Origin: Kitasatospora sp. GAS204B
GTDB taxonomy: Bacteria > Actinomycetota > Actinomycetes > Streptomycetales > Streptomycetaceae
Reading direction: 5' to 3'
NCBI RefSeq assembly: GCF_029892155.1
Contig: NZ_JARZAG010000023.1
Span: forward strand, 62,001-126,000
Length of the DNA: 64,000 bases
Shown: positions 56,980 to 64,000 of the stretch, piece by piece
Numbering within the stretch: the stretch's first letter is position 1
How the letters are laid out: the number at the start of each line of letters is the position of its first letter
Made by a program: the position numbers and the translations under genes
The notes under the pieces: model-generated
Told to the model about the DNA's origin: nothing
Databases searched by the model: none
Seen by the model: only the letters and a program-made list of their open reading frames with translations

Positions 56980-59314
56980 GCGACTTCCAGTTCGTCACCG
57001 GCTGGTCCTCGACGACGACCCGGTCCTCGTGGCGGTCGTCGCCCATGATGCTGATCGTCCGGAACTGGTCGTGGTGGAAGACCCAGTAGCTGCTCAGGCC
57101 GGTCGGCTGCTGCTCGTCGGGCACCGGCAGGACGGTGGTGACCCGGTCGATGTTCTTGAAGGCCTCCTGCCACTGCGAGATCCGGCGGTCCTCGCGCTGC
57201 AGCACGTCGGTGTGCCGGGTGCTGTGGTCGATCGTGATGACCCGGAAGAACTGCTCGCCGTTCAGCGTGTGGAAGACCCAGTACCAGCTCTGGCCGTTCA
57301 GGGGGTTGCGGTCCGGGACCGGGATCACGAAGTCGAGCTTGGCCACCCCGTTCAGCGACTGCCAGCGGGTGAGCGGGCCGTCGCCGCGCTCCATGACGTC
57401 GGCCTGGTTGCCCTCGGCGAGCGAGACCACCCGGTACTGCTGCTGCCCGTTGACCGAGTGGAAGACCCAGAACCAGCTCTTGCCGTCCTTGCGCTGCATG
57501 TCCGGATAGGGCAGGAAGAGGTCGATGTTGGTCACCCCGTTCAGCGACTTCCAGGCGGAGAGCGGCTGGTCGGGCTTCTCCAGGGCGTCGGCGTGCCGGC
57601 TGCCGTCGGCGATCGAGATGATCCGGTACTGCTGGGCGGCCCCGAGGGTGCGGAACGCGTAGTACAGGCTCTTGCCGTTGCGGCGCTGCAGGTCGGGGAT
57701 CGGCAGGAAGGTGTCGACCGGCCGGCCGGGCTCCACCCGCTCCGTGTCCGGCAGCTTGCCCTCGCTGAGCGACCTGAGGGTGGAGAGCGAGGGCACGAAG
57801 GCGTACACCGAGCCCTCGGTCTGCACGAAGCGGTGGAAACCCAGCGGCACGGGCTCCTTGCCGTCGGCGCGCTCCCAGGTCAGGGTGCCGTCGAGGCCGA
57901 CCATGCCGTCCGGACCCGTCCTGCCGTTCCCGTTCGCGTCACCCCGGTTGGGCGGGAAGTCGGGGGCGTCGATCCAGGACTGCTGGATGAACTCGAACTG
58001 CGAGATCAGGTCCACCTGGTAGCTGACGAAGAGCAGGCCGCGCTTCTCGTCGGCACCGCCGGGTCCCTCGACAGTGGGATCGAAGGGGTGGCCGTACGGG
58101 CTGCCGCGCCGGATGATCCGGCGCCGGTCCATGATCGGATCCTCGTCGAACGGCTCGGCGGTGCGGCTCTCGCGCAGGCCGTCGCGCGGATTGGTCTTGC
58201 GCAGGTGCGAGAAGAGCGGGGTGAGCGTGCCGTCGGGGTCGTCGCGGAAGCTGATGTCGTTGTCGTTGGCGGCCACCGTGTTGAACGGCCGGTCGGCCTC
58301 GGGGCACTTGGCGACGGGGGTGCCGGAGCGCCAGCGGCCCACCATCCGCGAGGCCAGCCACTCCACCGTGGTGTTCTCGTCCACCGCCTTGGCCTTCTTC
58401 AGGACCTGGAGCTGGGCACCCACCTGGGCCCACCAGCCCGGCACGTCCTGGCCGAGCCGGCGCACCACCTGGAACGAGCCGTTGGTCGCCCAGGCGGGCA
58501 GCACGATCGGGCCGGGCGGCGTGAAGCCGGCGCGGGTCACCTGCTGGTCCGGGTAACCGGCGATGAACTCGCCGAACTTGATCAGCCGGGTGCCCGGGTG
58601 GTCCTTGACCCAGCCGGCCCGCTTCGGGTCCTCCTCGTCGAATCCGTGCACCCCCGGCTCGCTGACGCCGTCCTTGAACCCGAAGTGCTCCTTGCCCCGG
58701 CGGCTGCCCTTGAGCGTCGCGCAGTCCTGCTGGAAGAGCACGGTGATCCGGAACTCCGAGGCGCTCTCGCGCTGTTCGGCCACGGCGCTGGCCAGTTCCG
58801 CCACCGAGTCGGAGGCGATGGTGAGCACCGCGTGGACGGCCTGCCGTTCCGTGTGGTTGCCGAAGTACCACTTGTCGGGGTTGCTGTCGCCGATGTCGCC
58901 GAGCAACTCGTGGCGGACGGCCGGGCCTTGCTTGAACGCGCCGAGCGTGGTGTTCGCGGGCTGATCGGGGTAGGGGTCCTTGCCGGTCAGCGCGGCCAGG
59001 CCCTGGTAGCTGAAACTGACGTTCAGCCAGGTGGCCTTGAGGCCCTGCGGATCGCCGCCGGACTGCTTGCGGGCTTCGCTGTAGGCCTTGTTGAAGGCCG
59101 CCACCTGGCGGGTGGTGGCGATCCGCGGGGTCAGGCGGCGCAGCCAGGTGCGGGCCTGCGTGCCGTCCTCGAAGCGTAGGAAGAGCAGGACCATCTGGTC
59201 CTTCTTGAACCCGGCCAGGATGTCGCCCTGGATCTCCTCGCTCTCGCGCAGGAACAGGTCGGTGGGCTGACGGGCGGTCGGCTGCTGGGGAGTGGGCTGG
59301 ACGTCGGTCGTCAT
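56963..59314 (-). CDS. DyP-type peroxidase fused to a four-repeat C-terminal domain
   Basis: 783 residues, against about 300-450 for usual DyPs. Residues 20-510 form the dye-decolorizing peroxidase with GFKDG (212-216, distal Asp215), proximal haem ligand H370 in FSHLRKTNPRD, and GLLFVSYQVDL. Residues about 531-783 are four repeats of about 62 residues, each with (L/I)PxPD, a (Y/F/W)xVF(H) strand, a (Y/F)R(V/I)(I/V)S strand, H-x-D and W(K/Q)SLNG, suggestive of a small beta-propeller. There is no Tat or Sec signal, unlike DtpA of Streptomyces. GGAG precedes the ATG. Divergent from a copper radical oxidase gene, which would produce the peroxide it uses. Confidence 0.9.
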   Translation of the reverse strand: MTTDVQPTPQQPTARQPTDLFLRESEEIQGDILAGFKKDQMVLLFLRFEDGTQARTWLRRLTPRIATTRQVAAFNKAYSEARKQSGGDPQGLKATWLNVSFSYQGLAALTGKDPYPDQPANTTLGAFKQGPAVRHELLGDIGDSNPDKWYFGNHTERQAVHAVLTIASDSVAELASAVAEQRESASEFRITVLFQQDCATLKGSRRGKEHFGFKDGVSEPGVHGFDEEDPKRAGWVKDHPGTRLIKFGEFIAGYPDQQVTRAGFTPPGPIVLPAWATNGSFQVVRRLGQDVPGWWAQVGAQLQVLKKAKAVDENTTVEWLASRMVGRWRSGTPVAKCPEADRPFNTVAANDNDISFRDDPDGTLTPLFSHLRKTNPRDGLRESRTAEPFDEDPIMDRRRIIRRGSPYGHPFDPTVEGPGGADEKRGLLFVSYQVDLISQFEFIQQSWIDAPDFPPNRGDANGNGRTGPDGMVGLDGTLTWERADGKEPVPLGFHRFVQTEGSVYAFVPSLSTLRSLSEGKLPDTERVEPGRPVDTFLPIPDLQRRNGKSLYYAFRTLGAAQQYRIISIADGSRHADALEKPDQPLSAWKSLNGVTNIDLFLPYPDMQRKDGKSWFWVFHSVNGQQQYRVVSLAEGNQADVMERGDGPLTRWQSLNGVAKLDFVIPVPDRNPLNGQSWYWVFHTLNGEQFFRVITIDHSTRHTDVLQREDRRISQWQEAFKNIDRVTTVLPVPDEQQPTGLSSYWVFHHDQFRTISIMGDDRHEDRVVVEDQPVTNWKSLTQSR

Positions 59315-59396
59315 GCGGTCTCCAGGTCGGCGGGGCCGCTCTGCTGCTGTCGCTGAGCGTGATCATAAGGTTACGATGCGTACGCGAACAGTGCCA

Positions 59397-59415
59397 GGAT
59401 GACAGGCCGTCATCC
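59397..59415. promoter_or_regulatory. Inverted repeat between DyP and copper oxidase genes
   Basis: GGATGAC-aggcc-GTCATCC, perfect 7-5-7 repeat in the 142-bp divergent region. A second, wider pair GTTACGA (59370-59376) and TCGTAAC (59423-59429) surrounds it. These suggest joint control of both oxidative genes. Confidence 0.6.
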
Positions 59416-59456
59416 ATGCGCTTCGTAACACTCCGTCACTAGCTCTTGGGAGTCCC

Positions 59457-61358
59457 ATGTCCCGATCCACCTCGCCCCGGTTGGCCCGGGCGGCGGCCGT
59501 GCTCTCGGCCTGCGCGGTCGTCTCCGCGCTGGCCACCACCACCGTGCTCGCCGCCCCACTGGCCGATCCCGCCGTACCGGCCCAGGGCACGTTCACCGCC
59601 GAGCAGGTCAAGGCCGAGGTCCGGCCGGACGAACTGGCCGCGCTCGGGCCTGACGAGGCGCAGTACCGTGCCTGGGTCCGGCTGGAGTACCGGGCCGCGC
59701 AGAACGGCAGACGGGCCAACGCGCCCTACCCGCAGTCGGTCCGCACCGCCCGCTACAACCTGCTGCGCGACACCCAGCAGACGCTCAACGGCGCGTTCGA
59801 CCCGAAGGTGTTCGGCAAGTTCACCGACTACTTCCCCTCGCTGGACTACGGCGACCACATCGCCATGCTGCCGACCGGCAAGGTGCTGATCTTCTCGTTC
59901 GAGCCGATCACCACCGACCCGACCACCGAGCCCGCGCCGACCATGACCATCGGCGCGGACAACCGCGGCCGCGCCTACCTCTGGGATCCGAGCGCCGGGA
60001 CCGGGGCGAGCGCCTTCAAGTCCGTCCCGCCGCCGTCGGTCACGCTGGACGACGGTTCCGGCGCCACCCGCCCCGCGCCGTTCTTCTGCGCCGGGCACTC
60101 CTTCCTGCCCAACGGGATGCTCGGTGTCTTCGGCGGCAACTTCGGCGGCACCTTCGGCACCGGGGCCAAGCTCTCGCTGGTCTTCGATCCCTGGAAGGAG
60201 CAGTGGACCCGCAACCCCGACATGTCGGTGGGCCGTTGGTACCCGAGCGTGGTGACCGGCGAGGACGGCCGACAGCTGATCATGTCCGGGCAGAGCGAGG
60301 TCGGCTGGGGCTGGCCCACTCCGGTGGTGGAGCGCTTCCCGGCCAAGTCGGTGTCCGTGCCGTTGAGTCCCAACCAGGTGCCGGTCTCCGCCGTGGACCG
60401 GTTCGGCGCCGACGCGCCGTTCAGCACCGACTACCCGCAGCTCTTCTCGATGAACGACGGCAAGATCTACGGCTTCGGGCGCACCGCCAAGGAGCAGTGG
60501 AAGTTCGACCCCAAGGCCGAGACCCGCACCGACCTGCCGGCGCGCCCCGACCCCGCGCAGCGCAACTACGGCTCCGCGGTGGCCCTGCCCGGCGGCTTCC
60601 GGGGCCCCGACTCGATGCTGCTGCTCGGCGGCAACCGGGACGACCCGAACACCTACCTCTTCTCCGGCGGCAAGTGGAGCACCGAGAAGCCGCGGGCGTT
60701 CGGCCGCACCCAGGACGACACCCTGATCATGCCGGACGGCACGCTCTTCACCGTCAACGGCGCCTACGACATCCGCGACTACGGCAACGGCCCGCTCAAC
60801 CCCAACGGCGACCTGAAGTACCGTCAGACCGAGGTCCGCGACGCCCAGGGCAACTGGCGGCTCGGCCCGGTGCAGCGGCTGCCGCGCGGCTACCACTCCA
60901 ACGCGGTGATCCTCCCCGACGGGCGGGTCGCCGTCACCGGCGACGAGCTGCAGCAGATCGCCGACAACCCGGACACGGCGGCTGGCAACCCGGGCACCTT
61001 CGAGATCTACGAGCCCTGGTACCTGCAGACCGGCAGCCGCCCGGCACTGGACTCGGCGCCCACCGGCGGGCTGCAGTACAACAGTTCCTTCAAGGTGACC
61101 ACCTCCACCCCGGACCGGGTCACCCGGGCCGTCCTGCTCTCGCCGATCACCTCCACCCACTCGGTGGACACCAGCCAGCGGCACATCGAGGTGCAGATCA
61201 CCGGGCGCAGCGGCAACCAGCTCACGCTGCAGACGCCGCTGCTGGCGGCGGCCGCGCCGCCCGGGTACTACATGCTCTTCCTGCTCGACGCGACCGGCGT
61301 GCCCAGCGTGGCGAAGTGGGTGAAGCTGGAACCCGCCACCGGCGGCGGCCAGCTCTGA
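59457..61358 (+). CDS. Secreted galactose-oxidase-family copper radical oxidase (GlxA-like)
   Basis: 633 residues with a Sec signal (about 1-32, ending VLAAP). A helical N-terminal part leads into a Kelch-type propeller and a C-terminal beta domain. All galactose-oxidase copper ligands can be placed: cross-linked cysteine C211 (FFCAGHSF) and tyrosine Y262 (RWYPSVV), axial Tyr479 with His480 (RGYHSNAVILPDGRV) and His568 (THSVDTSQRH). A tryptophan-rich WGWP at 284-287 may supply the stacking Trp. GlxA of Streptomyces lividans, needed for a hyphal-tip glycan, is the known relative. It oxidises an alcohol or aldehyde to give hydrogen peroxide. Confidence 0.92.
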   Translation: MSRSTSPRLARAAAVLSACAVVSALATTTVLAAPLADPAVPAQGTFTAEQVKAEVRPDELAALGPDEAQYRAWVRLEYRAAQNGRRANAPYPQSVRTARYNLLRDTQQTLNGAFDPKVFGKFTDYFPSLDYGDHIAMLPTGKVLIFSFEPITTDPTTEPAPTMTIGADNRGRAYLWDPSAGTGASAFKSVPPPSVTLDDGSGATRPAPFFCAGHSFLPNGMLGVFGGNFGGTFGTGAKLSLVFDPWKEQWTRNPDMSVGRWYPSVVTGEDGRQLIMSGQSEVGWGWPTPVVERFPAKSVSVPLSPNQVPVSAVDRFGADAPFSTDYPQLFSMNDGKIYGFGRTAKEQWKFDPKAETRTDLPARPDPAQRNYGSAVALPGGFRGPDSMLLLGGNRDDPNTYLFSGGKWSTEKPRAFGRTQDDTLIMPDGTLFTVNGAYDIRDYGNGPLNPNGDLKYRQTEVRDAQGNWRLGPVQRLPRGYHSNAVILPDGRVAVTGDELQQIADNPDTAAGNPGTFEIYEPWYLQTGSRPALDSAPTGGLQYNSSFKVTTSTPDRVTRAVLLSPITSTHSVDTSQRHIEVQITGRSGNQLTLQTPLLAAAAPPGYYMLFLLDATGVPSVAKWVKLEPATGGGQL

Positions 61359-61365
61359 GCCGACC

Positions 61366-61393
61366 GTGCGGGGCGCCGGGTGGCGCCCCGCAC
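61366..61393. terminator. Hairpin between copper oxidase and NTF2-like genes
   Basis: 12-bp perfect arms (61366-61377 and 61382-61393), 4-base loop, between convergent stops at 61358 and 61403. Confidence 0.8.
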
Positions 61394-61402
61394 CGCCGGG
61401 TG

Positions 61403-61780
61403 TCAGACGAAGAACGCGTTCATCCCCGGGACGTCCGACAGGTAGGTCTCGATCGCCCGGATCCGGTTCCCGTCGAGGAAGCAGACGGTGGCCAGGTACT
61501 CGTCCAGCACCCGGCCGTCCCGCTCGGCGGTGTTGTGCAGCGAGAGCGCCAGGTTGTCTCGGCTGAACAGCACGCGCTGGAAGTCGAAGTGGACGCCGTA
61601 GCCCGCGATCAGGCGCAGCCGCTCGATCACCGCGTCGGCCCCGTGCACCTGGCCGGAGATCCGGTTGTCGCCGGGCAGCGTCCAGTGGCAGTCCTCGGTG
61701 AGCAGCGAGCGGATCAGCGACCAGTCGGCGCTCCGCAGGCCGATGCGGAAGTTCTCGGCCAGGGTGGTCCTGTCGGACAT
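61403..61780 (-). CDS. NTF2-like (SnoaL-type) small protein
   Basis: 125 residues; GGAGG six bases before the ATG. The NTF2 cone fold is suggested by DWSLIRSLLTEDCHWTLPGDN, GADAVIERLRLI and the alternating strands ending EYLATVCFLDGNRIRAIETYLSD. Members are small isomerases, hydrolases or orphans. Divergent from a LysR regulator at 61906, its likely controller. Confidence 0.85.
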   Translation of the reverse strand: MSDRTTLAENFRIGLRSADWSLIRSLLTEDCHWTLPGDNRISGQVHGADAVIERLRLIAGYGVHFDFQRVLFSRDNLALSLHNTAERDGRVLDEYLATVCFLDGNRIRAIETYLSDVPGMNAFFV

Positions 61781-61905
61781 CAGGTTCCTCCGGATTTGAC
61801 GGTGTGTGAGGTCGGGCGCCCGTGGCCGTCAGTCTTCCCGCCCCGCGCGGGTACCGGAAATGCCGTGCCGAGCCGCGGATCATGCGTGGCGTGCATAATG
61901 CCGGG

Positions 61906-62802
61906 GTGAGCATCGACGAGCTGCGCTGGTTCCTCGCGGTGGCCGAGACCGAGCACGTCACCGACGCGGCCGCGCTGGTCGGCACCTCGCAGCCGACCCT
62001 CTCGCGGGCCATCGTCCGGCTGGAACGGCGGCTCGGCACCCCGCTGTTCGACCGCGACCGGCACCGGCTGCGGCTCAACGACTACGGGCGGGTCTACCGG
62101 CGCCACGTACGCCGGGCGCTGGCCGAGCTGGACACCGCGCAGGACCGGATCGCCGCGCTGCTCGACCCCGCTGAGCAGACCCTGCGGCTGGCCTTCGCGC
62201 ACTCGCTCGGCGGCTGGCTGGTGCCCGAACTGCTCGGCGCCTACCAGCGGGATTCGCCGGGCGCCGCCTTCGCCCTGCACCAGGAGTCCGCGGCGGGCGT
62301 GCTGGATCTGCTCCAGGACGGATCGGCCGAACTGGCCGTCACCGGGCCGCGCCCCGAAGGGCCGGGCTGGCAGTGGCTGCCGCTGCGTGAGGAGCGGCTG
62401 GCGCTGGCGGTCCCGGCCCGGCATCCGCTGGCGGAGCGGTCGGTGGTGCGGCTGGCCGAGCTGGCGGGGGAGCGGTTCATCATCATGCGCGAGGCGCTCG
62501 GCCTGCGGCAGATCACCTGTCAGCTCTTCCACCGGGCCGGGGTGACCGCCTCGGTGGTGCTGGAAGCCGGGGAGGTCGCCACCATCCGCGGCATGGTCGG
62601 CGCGGGGCTGGGCCTGGCGGTGCTGCCGGCGGGTGACGGGCTGGTGGGCCACCGCGGCGTCCGGCTGGTCCCGCTCGCCGAGCAGGAGGCCTGCCGGGGC
62701 CTGGGCCTGACCTGGCACGCGGACCGGCCGGCCTCGGCGGCGGGGCGGCGCTTCCGGGCCTTCGCGACCCGGTGGGCGCTCACAGCGGCAGCAGACGGGT
62801 GA
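61906..62802 (+). CDS. LysR-family transcriptional regulator, probably leaderless
   Basis: 298 residues from the GTG at 61906. Winged helix at the start (IDELRWFLAVAETEHVTDAAALVGTSQPTLSRAIVRLERRLGTPLF) and the LysR co-inducer domain. CATAAT at 61894-61899 lies seven bases before the GTG, so the mRNA probably starts at or next to the start codon. There is no ribosome site. ATGC...GCAT arms (61882-61896) overlap this promoter and could be the LysR site. The 3' end overlaps the convergent VWA gene by 23 bases. Confidence 0.9.
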   Translation: MSIDELRWFLAVAETEHVTDAAALVGTSQPTLSRAIVRLERRLGTPLFDRDRHRLRLNDYGRVYRRHVRRALAELDTAQDRIAALLDPAEQTLRLAFAHSLGGWLVPELLGAYQRDSPGAAFALHQESAAGVLDLLQDGSAELAVTGPRPEGPGWQWLPLREERLALAVPARHPLAERSVVRLAELAGERFIIMREALGLRQITCQLFHRAGVTASVVLEAGEVATIRGMVGAGLGLAVLPAGDGLVGHRGVRLVPLAEQEACRGLGLTWHADRPASAAGRRFRAFATRWALTAAADG

Positions 62803-64000
62803 TCAACTCGCCCAGCTGGCGGGCGTTTCGGCAGGGGTGCATGGCGACCACGCCCGCGTAGGCGAGGGCCGCCGAGTCGCCGGTGGACCAGGAGGCGGGC
62901 GGCTCGGGGTTGAGCCAGTGCACCCGGCGGGACTGCCGGGCCAGTTGGCGCAGGGCCGGCAGGTTGGGGTCGCGGTTGTTGTTGCGCGCGTCGCCCAGGA
63001 TCAGCACCGAGCTGCGCGGGCCGACCGCCTCCCGGTAGCGCTCCAGGAACTCGCCGAGCGCCGAGCCGTAGTCGCTGTAGGGGTGGTAGCCGAGCACGGT
63101 GGCCTCGGCCAGGATCCGCCGGGCCAGCTCGCCCGGGTCGCCGCCGCCCGGCCCGAGCAGCTCGGTCACCTCGTCGATCCGGTTGACGAAGGCGAACACC
63201 CGTACCCGGCTGAACTCCTCGCGCAGTGCCTGGACCAGCAGCATGGTGAAGTCCGAGAACCCGGCGACCGAGCTGGAGACGTCGCAGAGCAGCACCAGTT
63301 CGGGCCGCTGCGGGCGGCGGCGCCGGTAGGCGGGTCGCAGCGGCACCCCGCCGGTGCCCAAGGAGCGCCGCACCGTGCGGCGCACGTCGATCCGCCCGCG
63401 GGCCGCGCGGCGCCGGTGGGCCGCCAGGCGGGTGGCCAGCTTGCGCGAGAGCGGTCGCACGGCCCGGCGCAGCTCGGCCAGTTGCTCGCGACCCGCGAAC
63501 AGGAAGTCGATCTGCTCGACGCTGGGCGCCACCGCCCGGCGGGCGATCTCGTCGGTGCCGCGCAGTTCGGCGCTGCGCCGGCGGGCCTCGGTGGCGACCA
63601 GGGTGCGGAAGGCCTCGATCCGGCGGCGGATCTCGTCCGGCTCGATCCGCTCGGTGAGCTCGCTCGGCCGGGCCCCGCCCCGGCCCTCGCGCAGCGCGGC
63701 GAGCACCCGGGCCAGCAGGATCTGCGGGCGCAGCCGGTCCAGCGTCTGGTGCGCCGACCAGCCGCCCGCGCCGGGTGTGCCCGGTGCGTCGGGCGCCTGG
63801 CCGAACGCGCCGAGCGCCCCCACGGCCAACGCGGCCAGTTGCGCCATGGCCGCGCTGTCCCCGGCCGCGAGCGCCGCGGCCAACTGCTCGCGCAGCTCCT
63901 CGACCGTCAGCTCCTCCCTCCGCTGGGCGACTTCCGGCTCGCCGACCCGGCTGGGGAAGTAGAGGTCGAAGGTGGCGTCGAAGACCGACCGCTGGCCGTG
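62780..64000 (-). CDS. VWA-domain protein (CoxE-like), N-terminus outside the window
   Basis: The open frame runs off the right edge, 406 codons visible. A basic helical region (RRAVRPLSRKLATRLAAHRR) precedes the von Willebrand A domain with its metal site LLCDVSSSVAGFSDF (D-x-S-x-S), later VLILGDARNNN. In other genomes CoxE-type VWA proteins pair with MoxR-type AAA ATPases to mature metal enzymes. The partner may be encoded just past the edge. A copper-radical oxidase lies nearby, but I see no direct link. Confidence 0.88.
   Translation of the reverse strand, partial: HGQRSVFDATFDLYFPSRVGEPEVAQRREELTVEELREQLAAALAAGDSAAMAQLAALAVGALGAFGQAPDAPGTPGAGGWSAHQTLDRLRPQILLARVLAALREGRGGARPSELTERIEPDEIRRRIEAFRTLVATEARRRSAELRGTDEIARRAVAPSVEQIDFLFAGREQLAELRRAVRPLSRKLATRLAAHRRRAARGRIDVRRTVRRSLGTGGVPLRPAYRRRRPQRPELVLLCDVSSSVAGFSDFTMLLVQALREEFSRVRVFAFVNRIDEVTELLGPGGGDPGELARRILAEATVLGYHPYSDYGSALGEFLERYREAVGPRSSVLILGDARNNNRDPNLPALRQLARQSRRVHWLNPEPPASWSTGDSAALAYAGVVAMHPCRNARQLGELITRLLPL

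Noticed and set aside
1..64000. tRNA, rRNA, CRISPR arrays, prophage or toxin-antitoxin genes
   Set aside because: I looked for tRNA T-loop patterns, regularly spaced repeats and phage structural motifs on both strands and saw none that hold up. The recombinase has no phage neighbours or attachment repeats that I can find.

Overview
The window is a very GC-rich chromosomal segment of a filamentous actinobacterium, most likely Streptomycetaceae (Streptomyces, Kitasatospora or a close relative). The grounds are GTG starts, short GTGA/ATGA gene overlaps, iron boxes of the DmdR/IdeR type, a mycothiol-type enzyme, Ku/LigD end joining and many small regulator-plus-enzyme units. I see no rRNA, tRNA, CRISPR array or prophage. 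The genes at both ends run out of the window.

Layout. 1-5933: a partial PAS protein, a secreted GH31 glycosidase, a SHOCT membrane protein, an atypical serine recombinase with an iron box upstream, and a small membrane protein. 5975-6220: a perfect 37-bp hairpin and a 160-bp MITE-like element. 6221-18970: an iron-regulated siderophore locus. One minus-strand operon, read from 17286 down to 6221, encodes two FecCD-type permeases, an ATPase, a lipoprotein receptor, an ATP-grasp ligase, two IucA/IucC synthetases with an MFS exporter between them, and a PLP decarboxylase. The five biosynthetic genes are in the order of the vibrioferrin genes pvsABCDE. A FhuF-like reductase with its own iron box is divergent, followed by a metal-receptor-like protein. 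19187-22349: Ku, a stand-alone LigD polymerase domain and a PHP-domain protein. 22434-30620: a secreted HEYAE-motif protein, a saccharopine-dehydrogenase-like reductase, small conserved proteins, a TetR/Gfo-Idh-MocA pair, and a CzrA-like ArsR sensor divergent from a [2Fe-2S] protein.

30633-40051: a catabolic locus with a GntR repressor, APC permease, glutamine-synthetase-like gamma-glutamyl ligase, class I amidotransferase-like hydrolase, two aldehyde dehydrogenases, an SDR and a zinc alcohol dehydrogenase. Together they suggest gamma-glutamylation, oxidation and hydrolysis of an amine. An amino alcohol such as ethanolamine fits the dehydrogenases best. 40158-47952: a receptor Ser/Thr kinase, a flavodoxin-fold reductase with an HxlR regulator, FadH, a second MITE copy (159/160 identical to the first, inverted), and PadR and LacI regulators. 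48012-56769: YceI, a second and larger HEYAE secreted protein, a lytic-transglycosylase-like protein, a sugar ABC transporter and a DHA2 exporter. 56963-64000: a DyP peroxidase with a four-repeat C-terminal extension, divergent from a secreted galactose-oxidase-family copper radical oxidase, then an NTF2-like protein, a LysR regulator and a partial VWA protein.

The strongest leads are the vibrioferrin-type operon with its complete uptake set, the DyP-repeat fusion facing a copper radical oxidase, the MITE pair (one copy sits exactly at the decarboxylase stop codon and separates it from its hairpin), and a serine recombinase with an altered catalytic arginine behind an iron box. All functional assignments come from reading motifs and gene order; no database search was run.
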